In this document: piece after piece, positions 1 through 10,840 of the stretch
How positions within the stretch are numbered: the stretch's first letter is position 1
Layout of the letters: every line of letters starts with the position of its first letter
NCBI GenBank assembly: GCA_029747015.1
Contig: JAKOGI010000142.1
Span: 821,001-885,000 of the forward strand
Origin: Carnegiea gigantea
Lineage: Eukaryota; Streptophyta; Magnoliopsida; Caryophyllales; Cactaceae
DNA: 64,000 bases
Direction of reading: 5' to 3'
Program-made: the position numbers and the translations under genes
Notes under the pieces: generated by a model
Seen by the model: the letters and a program-made list of their open reading frames with translations, nothing else
What the model was told of the DNA's origin: nothing
Databases searched by the model: none

Positions 1-284
1 GCTACTAATTGGGAAAAATAAAGAAAAAATTCAACAACTAACCTCAGCAGTCTTCGAACTCGTTAAGTCCTCCAGCATAAAACAACAATGTAAGTGCCCC
101 AACCGCTCGACCACTTGTGTTCTCACTGAAGGTGGTTGCCACAATTTTAATTTATAATTATTTAGGCTAATTCCAGCATACTATTCTTCCCTTTTTGGCG
201 AGGGAGGGGGGTCAGCTGGCCCCACTGACCCCACGCTCCCTCGGCCACTTTAAATTGGAACCTTGATGTTCAAGCCGGGTACGG
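1..284. other. Intergenic, no gene seen
   Basis: AT-rich sequence with no coding pattern that I can support. The last part already resembles the decayed LINE that follows. The open frame on the minus strand here runs antisense to that LINE remnant and looks like chance. Confidence 0.4.
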
Positions 285-1267
285 AGCTCTTTTAATTGGA
301 AGAAAATTTGGAACCTTGATATTCCTGCTCGTATGAGGTTATTTGCTTGGAGAGTGTGTCTAATACCCTTCCGACGAAAGTGAATATTGCTCGTCGTGTA
401 TTCAATTTCAATATGACTTGCTCGGCTTGTGCAGCTGTTGAAGAGTCTATGCATCATGCTTTGTTTGAATGCCCTATCTTGTTGTGGATATTCGGTTAGG
501 GTCGGGCTTTGACGAGGATTTGTGGTCTTCTTCCTTTCCATCTATATTGGACTGCTTCGAATATGGTTTTGATAAGTTAGACTTTGAGGTGATGGGGGAC
601 TTTGTGGCTGTGGTCTGGGCTTGTTGGAATGCCCGTAATCGCATCGTTTTGGGGACACCAGATCATAAGTGGCTTTCACTCGGAAAAAGGGCTATGGAGT
701 TTGTGAAAGACTATAGAGAAGCTCAATTGTCTATCCCTTCTAGTGCTTCAAAATCTAATGGAGTTTGGTCTTCGCCGGCTTCGGGTCACTGGAAAGCTTA
801 ACTTCGATCCAGGACGGATTGGTGAGTGGGGTAGAGGCTGGGGTTATGTGGTGAGAGATTGGATGGGGAATGTGGTGTTATCAGGGGTCAAGCAAGGGCC
901 TGCTGGTATGGTGTGAGGATGGCCTTGGAGAGAGGGTTCGATCGGCTAGAAGTTGAAGGGGATAACTTGAGTATTATTTCGAAGCTTCGCAAGAAAGCAG
1001 TACCTAACAATGAGTTAGGATCTTTTATTTCTGCTATTTTATGTTTGATTTCTAGTTGTGAGTTCTTTTCTTGGTCTCATATTGGTAGGATGGTAATCGA
1101 GTAGCGCATGAACTAGCTCATCTTCAACCAGTCACTCTCGCTAAGAGACAGTGGTTGGATGATATGCCTGATATTGTCAACAATATGGCCACCAAGGATA
1201 GGTGTGCGTACATTGAGAAGAATTTAATATAATCTCCCCTCCCTTATTTCTATCCAAAAAAAAAAAA
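285..1267 (+). mobile_element. Decayed LINE (non-LTR retrotransposon) 3' end
   Basis: A 5'-truncated L1-type element, seen as two broken domains followed by a poly(A) tract. First comes a reverse-transcriptase-associated zinc-binding region (about 300-480): a PARMRLFAWRV-like start, then CSACAAVEESMHHALFEC in the C-x2-C ... H-x4-C style. Then comes an RNase H-like tail (about 880-1240), with a VEGDNLSIISKL motif and a DGNRVAHELAHL motif near 1090-1125. Frameshifts and stops separate the pieces, so no protein is made. The run of A at 1256-1267 marks the 3' end of the retrotransposed copy. I could not find a convincing target-site duplication. Confidence 0.75.
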
Positions 1268-1551
1268 GATCTCATTTAATAAAATATAATATAGCCCCAA
1301 ACCTTCCTTTTGCTTGATAAACACCAATGATTCTCATAGGCTAAACAAGCGGAATCAAACTTTGAAATTAAATCTATGATGTAAAGGCATATAGGGAATT
1401 GGCCTCCCTAACTATATATGTATCAATTCAACGACTAAACATGTCACTTCCACTAGGTTAATTGATTTAAGGGTCGATAATTTAAGAATTCACAACTTTC
1501 CTTCAAAATGAAGTGAATTACTTATGTATATATACAAGTATATACAACAAT
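1268..1551. other. Intergenic, no gene seen
   Basis: AT-rich spacer between the LINE tail and the copia-type element. No repeat structure or coding signal was recognised. Confidence 0.4.
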
Positions 1552-1556
1552 AACAA

Positions 1557-2073
1557 TGTTGGGTTTAATGGCCCAAAATCAGCTCCGTAGATCCACCACG
1601 GGTTTCAAAGAGTTTGGGCTAGGGACCGTGGTGGCTAGGATTTCGTCGTCTTAGCGGCTAGGGTTGCTCTTAGGGTTTTTTGCATTCTTGTACCTCTAAA
1701 CCCTATATAAAGGGTCTTGCCTAGGCTCTAATACTCATCCCTAAATCCCAGACCAGCAAGAAATATTTATAGAGTATTCTGTTTCCACTATCTTAGATTT
1801 GTGAGAGAGGTTGAGAGAGTTTTGAGAGAGATTATAAGAGAGATTGTAATCTGGTTGCTTGATCGAATCATCGTTGTGATTGTGATCGCATTGTACTCAC
1901 TCCTTCTCATAGTGGATTGTTTGAGCTCGTCGCCGTCCATGTTTTTTTTTTTTTCCGTATTGGGTTTCCACGTAAATTTGTGTGTTCTTTATTGTTCTTG
2001 TTATCGTTGTTTACTTTTGAATATCATTATTCATCCTAACGCTTCCGCTATTAGCTTGCTCTAATTCCTAACA
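1557..2073 (+). repeat. 5' LTR of copia-type element
   Basis: 517 bp, TGTTGG...CTAACA. It aligns along its length with the 3' LTR. It contains a TATA-like CCCTATATAAAGGG at about 1700-1714, a probable promoter of the element. Differences from the 3' LTR include a small GAGAGAGATTATAA-type expansion near 1812-1845. Confidence 0.9.
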
Positions 2074-2075
2074 AG

Positions 2076-2094
2076 TGGTATCAAAACTTTGGTT
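2076..2094 (+). other. Primer-binding site (tRNA-iMet type)
   Basis: TGGTATCAAAACTTTGG starts two bases after the LTR end. Its first eight bases match the TGGTATCAGAGC site complementary to the 3' end of initiator tRNA-Met; later positions have drifted. Confidence 0.8.
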
Positions 2095-2099
2095 TAGGA

Positions 2100-3368
2100 T
2101 GTCTTTAATCATGAAGGTTGATATTCAGAAATTTGATGGGGAGATTAGTTTTAATCTCTGGAAGGTGCATATTAGAGCGGTTCTCATTCAACATGGATTG
2201 TGGAAGGTTCTTTCGGGACCTTATAGATATCCAGTACGATGACAGATGAACAATGGGCAGAACAATAGAAGAAGAAGTGTGGTTCTTTGACGGATGACGA
2301 ATGAGAGGAATTGGAGCTGAAGGTTCTGCTATACAGTTGTGCTTGGCACCACATGTCTTGCGAGAGGTGCTTGATAAGACAACTGCACTGGGTCTTTGAG
2401 TTCGACTGTAGGAACTCTACATGACGAAGAGTCTCGCCAACAAGATCCGATTGAAAGAAAGGTTATACACTTTCAGAATGGCAGAAGGTACTCTTGTTAA
2501 AAACATTTAAATGATTTCAATTCGATCGTAGTTGACCTTGAAAGTTTAGATGTGAAAATTAAGGATGAGGATAAGGCTATTTTGTTGGTTGTGTCTTTAC
2601 CTCCTTCATATAAACACTTTAAGGAGATCATGCTATATAGTAATTCTGATACTATGTCGTTTGAGGATACTAAGTCAAATCTGTTGTTTAAGGAAAAGTT
2701 TGATCTTGACATTCATACTGATTCTGCTGAGGGATTAGTAGTAAGAGGTAAAACAACTTAAAAGGGGAACGGTAATAGGAGTAAGAACCGTTCTAAATCT
2801 AGAAATCCTCACGCTGGTAAGACCTGCAATTACTGTAGTAAATTAGGTCATATTATTGCTAACTGTTGGCAACTGCAAAATAAGAGGGAGAAAGAAGAAG
2901 ATAATTCTCATGAGGCTGAAACTTCGTTTGTTGAATCTGATTCTGATGGTGACGTTTTGTTTGCTACATCTACTGAAAGGGGGAGCGATTCTGATTGGAT
3001 TCTTGATTCTGAGTATACCTATCATATGTGTCCTCATAAGGATTGGTTTTCAACATATAATCCAGTTGACGCAATCGTTGTTCATATGGCAATAATGTCC
3101 AATGTAATGTAACTGGACTCGGTACTGTTAAAATCAATACCCATGATGGTGTTGTCAGGACTTTATCGAATGTTCGTCACGTTCCTGACTTGAAGCGTAA
3201 CCTCATCTCTTTAGGCACCCTTGAACCCAAGGGGTGCAAATATTCAGCTGAAGGTGGAGTTTTAAAGGTTTCGAAAGGCAGTCAAATTCTATTGAAGGGT
3301 TTGAGGCAAGGAAGCCTCTATGTCTTGCAGGCATCTACTACGACAGATTATATGAAGAGAGGTTCATA
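2100..3368 (+). pseudogene. Copia gag/protease remnant, broken
   Basis: Starts with MSLIMKVDIQKFDGE, typical of the UBN2-type copia gag, then runs through several frame breaks. The longest intact piece (2552-2760) carries the SLPPSYKHFKEIM gag motif. A CCHC zinc knuckle CNYCSKLGHIIANC lies at about 2826-2867. A protease-like segment follows (about 2994-3060) with WILDSEYTYHMC, where the catalytic D-S-G has become D-S-E. Then comes a GAG-pre-integrase stretch with VRHVPDLKRNLISLGTL. The sequence stops being coding near 3368 and runs into a short 3' tail, so the whole pol region downstream is missing. Not a functional gene. Confidence 0.85.
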
Positions 3369-3527
3369 AAAGTCATCTCTCATAACTAAGTTCAAGTATC
3401 ACTTGAACTCAATCGGCGTCGGATCACTTAAATACCCTTCGGGGTCCGCCCTGTAGGGCATTACCCTTCGGGGTGCTATGACGGTGTGCGAGAGTTGGTG
3501 TTGGTGATTTTGGTCCAAGGTGAAGAT

Positions 3528-5506
3528 TGTTGGGTTTAATGGCCCAAAATCAGCTCCGCAGATCCACCACGGATTTCAAAGAGTTTAGGCTACGGATCGT
3601 GGCGGCTAGGGTTTCGTCGTCTTAGCGGCTAGGGTTGCTCCTAGGATTTTTTGCATCCTTATACCTCTAAACCCTATATAAAGGGTCTTGCCTAGACTCT
3701 AATACTCATCCCTGAATCCCAAACCAGTAAGAAATACTTATAGAGTATTCTGTTTCCCCTATTTTAGATTTGTGAGAGAGGTTGAGGGAGATTGTAATCT
3801 AATTGCTTGATCGAATCACTCGTTGTGATTATGATCGCATTGTAATCACTCCTTCTCATAGTGGATTGTTTGTGCTCGTCGCTGTCCGTGCGTGGTTTTT
3901 CTTGAATCAATCTTAGATAAGATTTTGATGATTACAACCCAAATGTGCTAATTATGCTTGGCTTGAGTTGAGTGCTAGAATCATGTGATAAGACAGATTG
4001 TAAACATCCTGGAGATCAGTTCGAAATGCTTGAAGTTATGTGATAAAATTGTATGTTGAAAGCGACAGAAGTTGCAAACACCCTGAAGAACAGGTCGAAG
4101 AAGCTGAAATCATCAAAGTGGACACATGCATACATTATCAGCAGAGTACAAGAGTCTTTAGAATCTTAGGGCCAATTATTGGTTATATTTGTCTAGATTC
4201 TTGTTAATATGTCAAAGAAGAACTTGACTTAACACTCACCTTGAAGGAATTATTTAAGCTGACTCAGAACACTACTCAGAACAATTGAGCAAACAGGTCT
4301 GCAGTGTTCTGAGGGCAGTGAGTGCAAAAACCGATTTTCAAAGATTTTTAAGAGTTTTCCTACTGCCAAAATTCCTAATATTATTTAGGATCGATTTTCT
4401 GATAATAATGTGTTTTAGAAAGAGTACTTTCCTAAATAATATTGGTCTCCTAAAAGATTTTTCAAAAGATTTTATCTTATCCTTAAAAGATATGATTTCC
4501 TAAAAAGATAAATTCTTGAATGATTTAATTCCTTTTAAGATACTGAGTATTTTCAGAATTATTATGGAAATCAAATCCTTGCTTTTCCGTGGGTATATAA
4601 GCACTCGCCTCTCATCTCTTCAGGTAAGGTTTTTCAAGGGTTTTCACGATTGATCAAGTGCTAAAATTGCTTTTCTGAGTCTGAATTTTTCTGTGAGAAA
4701 AACCTTCAAAGTGTGCGCTTAATCAAGTCTTCATTATTGGTATAATAGGAGTTGTATGGTACCTTACGCTCAGCTTATTTAGAAGAATTCAAGTAAGGTG
4801 TTTTTTTATCTCTTTTCCGTCATCGTAATTAGAGGTTGTCCGAGTTGTTGGACGTGGTCTCTTAGGGGACGTGTGGACATTGTGTCCGTGAATATTTATC
4901 CAAGTTGGACGTGGTCTCTTAGGAGACGGTGAACGTGTTGTCCGTGTGAGCTTGTCCAAGTCTTGAGAGAACTTGGATGTGTGTTTGTAAGTAGAGTCTT
5001 GGGGGAGACTAAGTTACGTATGTGGCGTTGTCACGTGTGTTACATAGTGTAACGAACTTAGCCCGTGTTAGTGAAAGTGTTTGTTGAAATCATACTGAGG
5101 TAGGTCGTGGTTTTTACACCTTCATTGGACTAGAGGTGGTTTTCCACGTAAAAATATTATGTCTCCTTTATTATTTCCGTAATTACTTTCGCTTCTATTT
5201 CACAGAGAGCACGCATTCCAATCAGTTCTCATGAGTGTTTTGAAAGAAGTTTTGTTTTTGTCTCACTGGAAACACGCACTTCAAACTGTTCTCACAAGTG
5301 TTTTTGAAACAATTCGAAAAATCGGTAGACACAATTCGCCCCCCCTCTTGTGTCCTTGTGTGCTTAAACCTAACAGTTTTTTTTTTCCCGCATTGGGTTT
5401 CCACGTAAATCTTTGTGTTCTTTATTGTTCTTGTTATCATTGTTTACTTTTGATTATTATTATTCATCCTAACACTTCCGCTATTAGTTTGCTCTAATTC
5501 CTAACA
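3528..5506 (+). repeat. 3' LTR of copia-type element, split by an insertion
   Basis: The LTR resumes at 3528 directly after a purine-rich tract (CCAAGGTGAAGAT, 3515-3527). It runs to 3899, is interrupted, and continues from 5376 to the CTAACA end at 5506. The two pieces together (about 500 bp) match the 5' LTR. Confidence 0.88.
3900..5375 (+). mobile_element. Nested solo LTR, about 1.48 kb
   Basis: An insertion inside the copia 3' LTR, bounded by a 5-bp direct repeat GTTTT (3895-3899 and 5376-5380). It starts TCTTGAATCAATC and ends AACCTAACA, with a CCCCCCCTCTTGTG stretch shortly before the end, as is common in plant SIRE/Maximus-type LTR ends. A TATA-like GGGTATATAAGC lies at about 4590-4601. 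No internal coding region or primer site is present, so it is read as a solo LTR left by LTR-LTR recombination. The family assignment is inferred. Confidence 0.7.
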
Positions 5507-5511
5507 AACAA

Positions 5512-5940
5512 CAACTTCGATCTAACGTGAGTCCTACTTCTAGGAATCTAGGGAGATCCGACAGCCTTATCTCCCTTGGCGCTCAGCTTTGATCTACCAT
5601 TATTTATTATTCCACTAATCAACAAACTTTTTAATTTAATTTAAAATTATCTTATTGATAATTTCTTGATAAATAAAGTGGTGTTTTCTTCAAAGGTGAA
5701 GATAATCATGCAATCCATTCATATTACGTCATTTTCCATTCATAGTTGGTTTGACATTAGACAATGTGAAGTTTTTTTTTTTTTTTTTTTTAATAAATAA
5801 AAGGGACTAACTTTCCAATCACAATTCTTGACAACTTTTGCATGTAATATGAGCATTGCATGGTAAACAAAGATTGTCAAACAAAACTAAACACACAACA
5901 ACATTCTTTTAAGTGATGAAAATCAACCAACACACACAAT
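5512..5940. other. 3' flank of the AOS gene
   Basis: AT-rich spacer with a long T run at 5770-5790. It probably holds the 3' UTR and polyadenylation region of the minus-strand AOS gene. No separate gene seen. Confidence 0.4.
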
Positions 5941-7359
5941 TTAATCAGCTGCTCTTTTGACTGAGATTATGGTAATATTTTCTCCCAAGAGGAAAGGCGC
6001 TACTTCGACTTGAAATGTGTCGTACCTTAAGAACAACTCGACAACCAAAAGCCTTGCAACCAACACCACAAAGTCTTTTCCGGCACATTGCTTGTTTTTC
6101 ACAGTTGGGGTTTCAGTCTCTGGTCCATTAGACCAGAACACATACTTCAACAACTTCTCCCCCTCGCCGACGAACCGATCAGGGACAAACGCGTCAGCTT
6201 GGTCGAAAATTTTTGGGTCTCTGGTTACAAATGGTTGGTACCCAAAGAGCATCTCTCCTTTCTTAACCTTAAAGGCTGCATCATGAGACTCAATGACCAA
6301 GTCCATCTTAGCTCGGCCGTACTGAAAGGGGACCGGTGGTTCAAGCCGGAGTGCCTCATAAACTGTTGATTTCATCAAGGGCATTTGTTCGAGGGCCCCC
6401 ATTGTGATTTTCCCATCACTGGACCGGACTGCAGACCGAATTTCCTCGGCTAGAAGCTGGTGGAGTTTGACCCCGGCTTGACCAATTTGTTTGACTACAT
6501 TAGGGAAGAGGACTTTCATCCCACCAAACGAATTAAAACACGTGGCGAACACCAAATTGTGACAAGCTTCTTCTTTTGAGATCCCTAACTCGGCCGCCTT
6601 GTTAAACAAGTCGGCCGAGTTCTGGTACAAGAAGTTATACAACTTCTGGTAGTCCCTCTTAACGAGGAAAGGGGGGAGACGAAAACTATGAAAAGTGAGC
6701 TCTTCTATAAACTTCGGAAGGCCCAAAGTCGTAATCGGTGCGAGCTGGAACAGAATCCATTTCCCAATTATCTTGGGCCCGTTCTGGCCCAGCTCGGTTT
6801 GGGTCGGGTTGGTTCCAAACCAAGCCCGACCTAAGAAGTTGAACGCCGCCAGATCATTGGCGTCGTTCAACAGTGCTTTGCCTTTGGTGGCTAACTCACT
6901 CTCCAAGGCATCGAACATCTCCGAGTAACTCGCACTGAACTCGGGGATGACTCGGTCGCGCCTGGAGGTCTGTAAATGGAATAGAAGCTGCTTCAACTTC
7001 TCATGGTTCGGCTCCGACGGGTCCAGATACGAGAGGATCCGGTACCCGCCAGTGAGACTCACCGACGGCATGTAAGTTCCGGTGAACAAATCCTTCTTTT
7101 CCACCTTCGAGACATCGAAAAGCGTAGGAAAGCTCTTCGCATCTAACAAAGTCACCACCCTCGGATCCGAAGAGATAAATGGGCCGGGTGGCATGTTGAC
7201 CCGGAAAACCGTCGACCCGTATTTCTTAACCCTTGACTTGAAGAACTGCTCTCTCCCTTGATTATAGAAGAAATCCTGCCTATCCCTGATGGCTCCGAAG
7301 AAGGGGACGCCATAATCGCCCGGAATCTCCTTGATCGGAGGTTCTACATTCTTTGCCAT
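5941..7359 (-). CDS. AOS: Allene oxide synthase-like cytochrome P450 (CYP74A), no clear transit peptide
   Basis: A 472-residue CYP74 enzyme. Family members rearrange fatty-acid hydroperoxides; the CYP74A type makes allene oxide from 13-hydroperoxy-linolenate, the first committed step to jasmonate. Visible marks are EIPGDYG (11-17), NMPPGPF (55-61), the I-helix groove FNSFGG (275-280, with the Asn that is catalytic in AOS), the ExxR region YEALRLEPPVP (334-344), SNGPETETPTVKNKQCAGKD with heme-ligand Cys425, and a closing ISVKRA tail. FNSFGG and VLVARLLVVELFLRYD favour AOS over hydroperoxide lyase. The gene is intronless, as in many plants. I chose the ATG at 7359 (AAAATGG context) because the frame's earlier ATG at 7446 lies between a TATA box and the expected transcription start. 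Chloroplast AOS is normally about 50 residues longer at the N-terminus. Location outside the chloroplast, and 9- versus 13-hydroperoxide preference, are inferences. Confidence 0.93.
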   Translation of the reverse strand: MAKNVEPPIKEIPGDYGVPFFGAIRDRQDFFYNQGREQFFKSRVKKYGSTVFRVNMPPGPFISSDPRVVTLLDAKSFPTLFDVSKVEKKDLFTGTYMPSVSLTGGYRILSYLDPSEPNHEKLKQLLFHLQTSRRDRVIPEFSASYSEMFDALESELATKGKALLNDANDLAAFNFLGRAWFGTNPTQTELGQNGPKIIGKWILFQLAPITTLGLPKFIEELTFHSFRLPPFLVKRDYQKLYNFLYQNSADLFNKAAELGISKEEACHNLVFATCFNSFGGMKVLFPNVVKQIGQAGVKLHQLLAEEIRSAVRSSDGKITMGALEQMPLMKSTVYEALRLEPPVPFQYGRAKMDLVIESHDAAFKVKKGEMLFGYQPFVTRDPKIFDQADAFVPDRFVGEGEKLLKYVFWSNGPETETPTVKNKQCAGKDFVVLVARLLVVELFLRYDTFQVEVAPFLLGENITIISVKRAAD

Positions 7360-7448
7360 TTTTGAAGAGGAGATCCGAGATGGGTTTTTTGGGGAGGATT
7401 TAGTTTTTGGTGGATTGCTGGGTGACGATGATGAATGTATGTGCATGG

Positions 7449-7457
7449 TATATATAG
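7449..7457 (-). promoter_or_regulatory. Putative TATA box of the AOS gene
   Basis: CTATATATA on the minus strand. A start about 30 bp downstream (near 7425) would give a 5' UTR of roughly 65 nt before the ATG at 7359 and would leave out the upstream in-frame ATG at 7446. Confidence 0.6.
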
Positions 7458-8589
7458 AAAGAGGAGAGAGAAAAAGGGGTGAAGTTCTTTTCCATTTCAT
7501 TGCATGCAATAGTTCTCTTCTAGTAATTACAAGCACTAATTGTTATGTTGAGTCATGAAATATTTTTTTTTAAAAAAAAATGTTGAGTGATGAAATATAT
7601 CTTGATATAAAACAACCTTAAATATTCTGGTTCATTTTAAATTAATGTATTTTATAATTGTAAATCACCAAGTTCTCAATGATCACACTTATCGTAGATT
7701 GCTAACTATTTGTCGGCTACGCCAACGAAATATTAAACAACATTGTAATCAGATCAACGCTGTCTGTAAGGCATATAATACCTATATTTTAGAAATATGG
7801 TAAATTATAGATAAAATGATGATTTTATACAATTTATAAATTGTAATATGCTTTCATTATTCGATCATACCATTTTTTTAATTTAAAAACTTTGTGATTT
7901 GATTTTTGGATCAAAATAAAACATTTAAAAAGTATCTTGTAGTACGATATTTATCATTTTATTTGTTCTTATGAAATATGGAGAACGAATATGCAAAGAA
8001 TAAACTTTCAAAGTGTGACTGCTATTTTTTAACCCAAAAAAAATCAATTAATAGCTGGAGAAAAATTAACAAATAAAATTGGATGATAGATGGTACAATT
8101 GACGCACGAAACATGTATAGAAAATTTGCATGTTGGCAATAAACACCGTAGATTCCTAAAACAGGTGAATAAAAAAAATCCCTCGCCATACATTGGATGC
8201 CCCACATGTCTAAGTCACACCTATCATTGCAGTATTTATGCCTAAGCACCCTCGACCAGAGCGAGTCTGGCTCACATGGAAAGCATTGTCTTTCTAGTAT
8301 TGTTATGTTCTTATGTTATCATATGGGTAACATTATCTCGAAAAATATTATTCATATAATATATCCAATAATATAAAGTGGAATCTCTCTTAAATTTGTA
8401 CCTCATTATATAGAGCTAATTATATTGTCAATAATTTGGTGGCTAGCTGCTAATACTATCAGAGTAGATAATATTATTTTTTTTCCTTTTTTTTGAACAT
8501 AAATATGGAATATTAGAGATGTTAGACACAATACAATATGATGACTACAGATCTCGCATATTCAAGATACTATAAGTCAATTTTTAGGG
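7458..8589. other. AOS upstream region, no gene seen
   Basis: AT-rich promoter-side spacer with several A/T runs. No second gene, RNA gene or clear repeat boundary was recognised. Confidence 0.35.
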
Positions 8590-9130
8590 TTCGGTAATGT
8601 AGTGTTTGGGCTAGCGCTTCAAGTAGCGTTTAGCGGTTTAACAAGCGTTTTTGAAAAGCTAATAATATTAACTTTTGTCATTCAAAAATAATGTTTCATA
8701 ATTTTTTGGTCAAAAATATCCTCTTGAAATTTTATCTTTGAAAATTATCCATATCTTTTATGTCAATTTACATTAGTCAACTAACTCAACAACTAAATTT
8801 GTCAAACACGTTTGCTTCAAGGCTCATATAAATAATTAACTGCTAACAACTATTCGCTCTCTGAACAACTATTGCTGCTTAAACAACTAATTTTACAGAA
8901 CAGAACTTTTGTAGGTACAAAATGAGTAATTTATGGATATTATATTAATAGTAATTCGGAATATTGATTTTTATAGGTTACATACATTGTTGTGATTTTT
9001 TAAAAGAAAATCCTGATCTTGGACTATGAACAATATACTTGATATTGCATCTCCCTTTTTTTCTTAACTAGCTATAATACTCCCTCCATCACACTCAAAC
9101 CAAAGGTGTCAAAATTTGGATTAGAAGAAG
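8590..9130. repeat. Direct repeat copy 1 (MITE-like block)
   Basis: Begins GTAGTGTTTGGGCTAGCGC and ends around TACTCCCTCCATCACAC. The same order of blocks returns at 11125-11490 with an internal deletion of roughly 150-200 bp. The left part belongs to the same dispersed family as the blocks near 39130, 43660, 45865, 60105 and 60440 (shared words such as GTCAATTTACATTA and AACTGCTAACA). Confidence 0.65.
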
Positions 9131-9414
9131 TGATCAATTAATAATTGGACTCTTTTTACACCAACGTCTGAAAATCCAACCATACTAAAATTGAGTACTA
9201 AATTCTATCTCTAAGCTAAATTCTAGATATATATATGCAACTTTTCTAGAGGTAAATAGAAAGAAATAAATATTAGACGTCTCTTATCAGTTTAAAATTG
9301 CTCGAAAAAATAGAAAAAAATAAAAATTAAAAGGTTAGTGAGACTGTAATGAAATATCCATACAATGCCCCTTGTAGTCCCCCTGTTAAGCCTATATACA
9401 CTTGTCACGGTTGT

Positions 9415-9660
9415 GGCTAGAGCTGGGAAAAAGTTGTTCCTTATGTCCGATTCGAAAAAAATCTAAATCCGAACATAATATTTTTTATATTTTTATTGTC
9501 CAAACTTAATTTTAATTCAAATTGAGCCTTATTCGAATTATCCGACTCCGAAAAATCGAATATCAAACTTCAATTTTTTATTCAAATTTTAACATTATCT
9601 AATTTATTCACTGTAAATTCGATCCGAATTTAAATTTTTGCCAGTGATAATTGTGGTTGT
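9415..9660. repeat. Low-complexity dispersed repeat (TTCGAAT/CCGAA-rich)
   Basis: Starts GGCTAGAGCTGGGAAAAAG, like the blocks at 33991, 44854 and 61531, followed by TCCGA/TTCGAAT-rich text. It is probably a MITE of the CTAGAG...CTCTAG type; its right end is not clear. Confidence 0.4.
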
Positions 9661-9820
9661 GGCTAGGCATGTAATAAACGACATGCATAGGGTTCGACGT
9701 ACCATGTGCAATTATTTGAGACATGTTAAATGATCTGTTAGATGTGATGTTTTTGGGCTAGATTAATTTAGAACAAATTAAACGTGCATGAGTTTGTGTC
9801 ATACTGTCATATTCAATTTC

Positions 9821-10304
9821 ATGTTGGTACTGTTTGATTGACATTTGCGGATCAATAATGTTTCATTTCAATTCAAGAATAATCAAGGAAAGATTTTCTT
9901 ACTCTAGCCGACAACCTTGACTTACATTTGAATCCATTTTTCATGATTAAATCATGTTACGTTAGCATATAGTTCTAAACTCTAAATATAAAAAACCGAC
10001 CATAAATATTGGATGCAATCCCCCCAACACACATATACATATACACAGGGTGACTTTAGTAGGATGAGATGTTGTGTAGGATGAGTAGGATGATATGAGC
10101 AGTAGTGATCAGTATCTATCATTTCAGTAATCATTAGTATTATCTTGATGATCAACATATCCTTAAGGCAACCTTTGAAAATTTGTTCCAGATGTGCTGA
10201 TCACCAATGTAATACTAACGATCACTGATACAATAGTTATTGATCACTACTGATCATCTCATGCTACTCATCCTACATAAGATCTCATCCTATCAAAGTC
10301 ATGC

Positions 10305-10345
<41 letters not shown>
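9821..10345. repeat. Tandem duplication unit 1 (525 bp)
   Basis: ATGTTGGTACTGTTTGATTG through a (TA)n run. The next 490-500 bases repeat it almost base for base, including the enclosed foldback element and its flanks. This shows a segmental tandem duplication after the element inserted. Confidence 0.9.
10048..10306. mobile_element. Foldback MITE, copy 1 (259 bp)
   Basis: Almost the whole element is an inverted repeat. The left end GGGTGACTTTAGTAGGATGAG pairs with the right end CTCATCCTATCAAAGTCATGCCC, and the arms continue inward through TGATCAGTA/TACTGATCA words. It has no coding capacity and would fold as a long hairpin. The superfamily is not clear because the flanking AT-rich DNA hides the target duplication. 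Confidence 0.8.
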
Positions 10346-10347
<2 letters not shown>

Positions 10348-10840
10348 GTTAGTACTGTTTGATTGACATTTGCACGTCAATAATGTTTCATTTCAATTCA
10401 GGAATAATCAAGGAAGATTTTATGCTTACTCTAGCCGACAACCTTGACTTACATTTGAATCCATTTTTCATGATTAAATCATGTTACGTTAGCATATAGT
10501 TCTAAACTCTAAATATAAAAAACCGACCATAAATATTGAAGATACAATCCCCCCAACACACATATACATATACACAGGGTGACTTTAGTAGGATGAGATG
10601 TTGTGTAGGATGAGTAGGATGAAATGAGCAGTAGTGATCAGTATCTATCATTTCAGTAATCGTTAGTATTATCTTGATAATCAACATATCCTTAAGGCAA
10701 CCTTTGAAAATTTGTTCCAGATGTGCTGATCACCAATGTAATACTAACGATCATTGATACAATAGTTATTGATCACTACTGATCATCTCATCCTACTCAT
10801 CCTACATAAGATCTCATCCTATCAAAGTCATGCCCATATA
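10346..10840. repeat. Tandem duplication unit 2
   Basis: Direct copy of 9821-10345 with few substitutions and small indels (for example, GCACGTC for GCGGATC near the start). It ends where the AT run turns into a TG/CG alternating tract. Confidence 0.9.
10577..10835. mobile_element. Foldback MITE, copy 2 (259 bp)
   Basis: Same element as at 10048-10306, carried along by the tandem duplication. Its outer end abuts the alternating AT/TG/CG tract. Confidence 0.8.

Larger units (their letters stand above)
1557..5506 (+). mobile_element. Non-autonomous Ty1/copia LTR retrotransposon with nested solo LTR
   Basis: Two LTRs beginning TGTTGGGTTTAATGG and ending CTAACA flank an internal region with a tRNA-Met primer site, gag, zinc knuckle, a protease remnant and a GAG-pre-integrase stretch. 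Integrase, reverse transcriptase and RNase H are absent, so the copy is an internal deletion derivative that would depend on enzymes in trans. The 5-bp target duplication AACAA is intact (1552-1556 and 5507-5511), so the two outer ends belong to one insertion. The 3' LTR is interrupted by a second, younger LTR sequence at 3900-5375. Domain order and the primer site are seen directly; the copia assignment follows from the gag and zinc-knuckle type. Confidence 0.9.

Noticed and set aside
7360..7536. N-terminal extension of AOS as a transit peptide
   Set aside because: The TATA-like box at 7449-7457 places transcription downstream of the extension's ATGs; kept only as an open question in the findings.
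9821..10840. LTR pair of a small retrotransposon (TRIM)
   Set aside because: The two 525-bp units are directly adjacent with no internal region or primer site, and contain a complete foldback MITE plus flank; tandem duplication explains it better.
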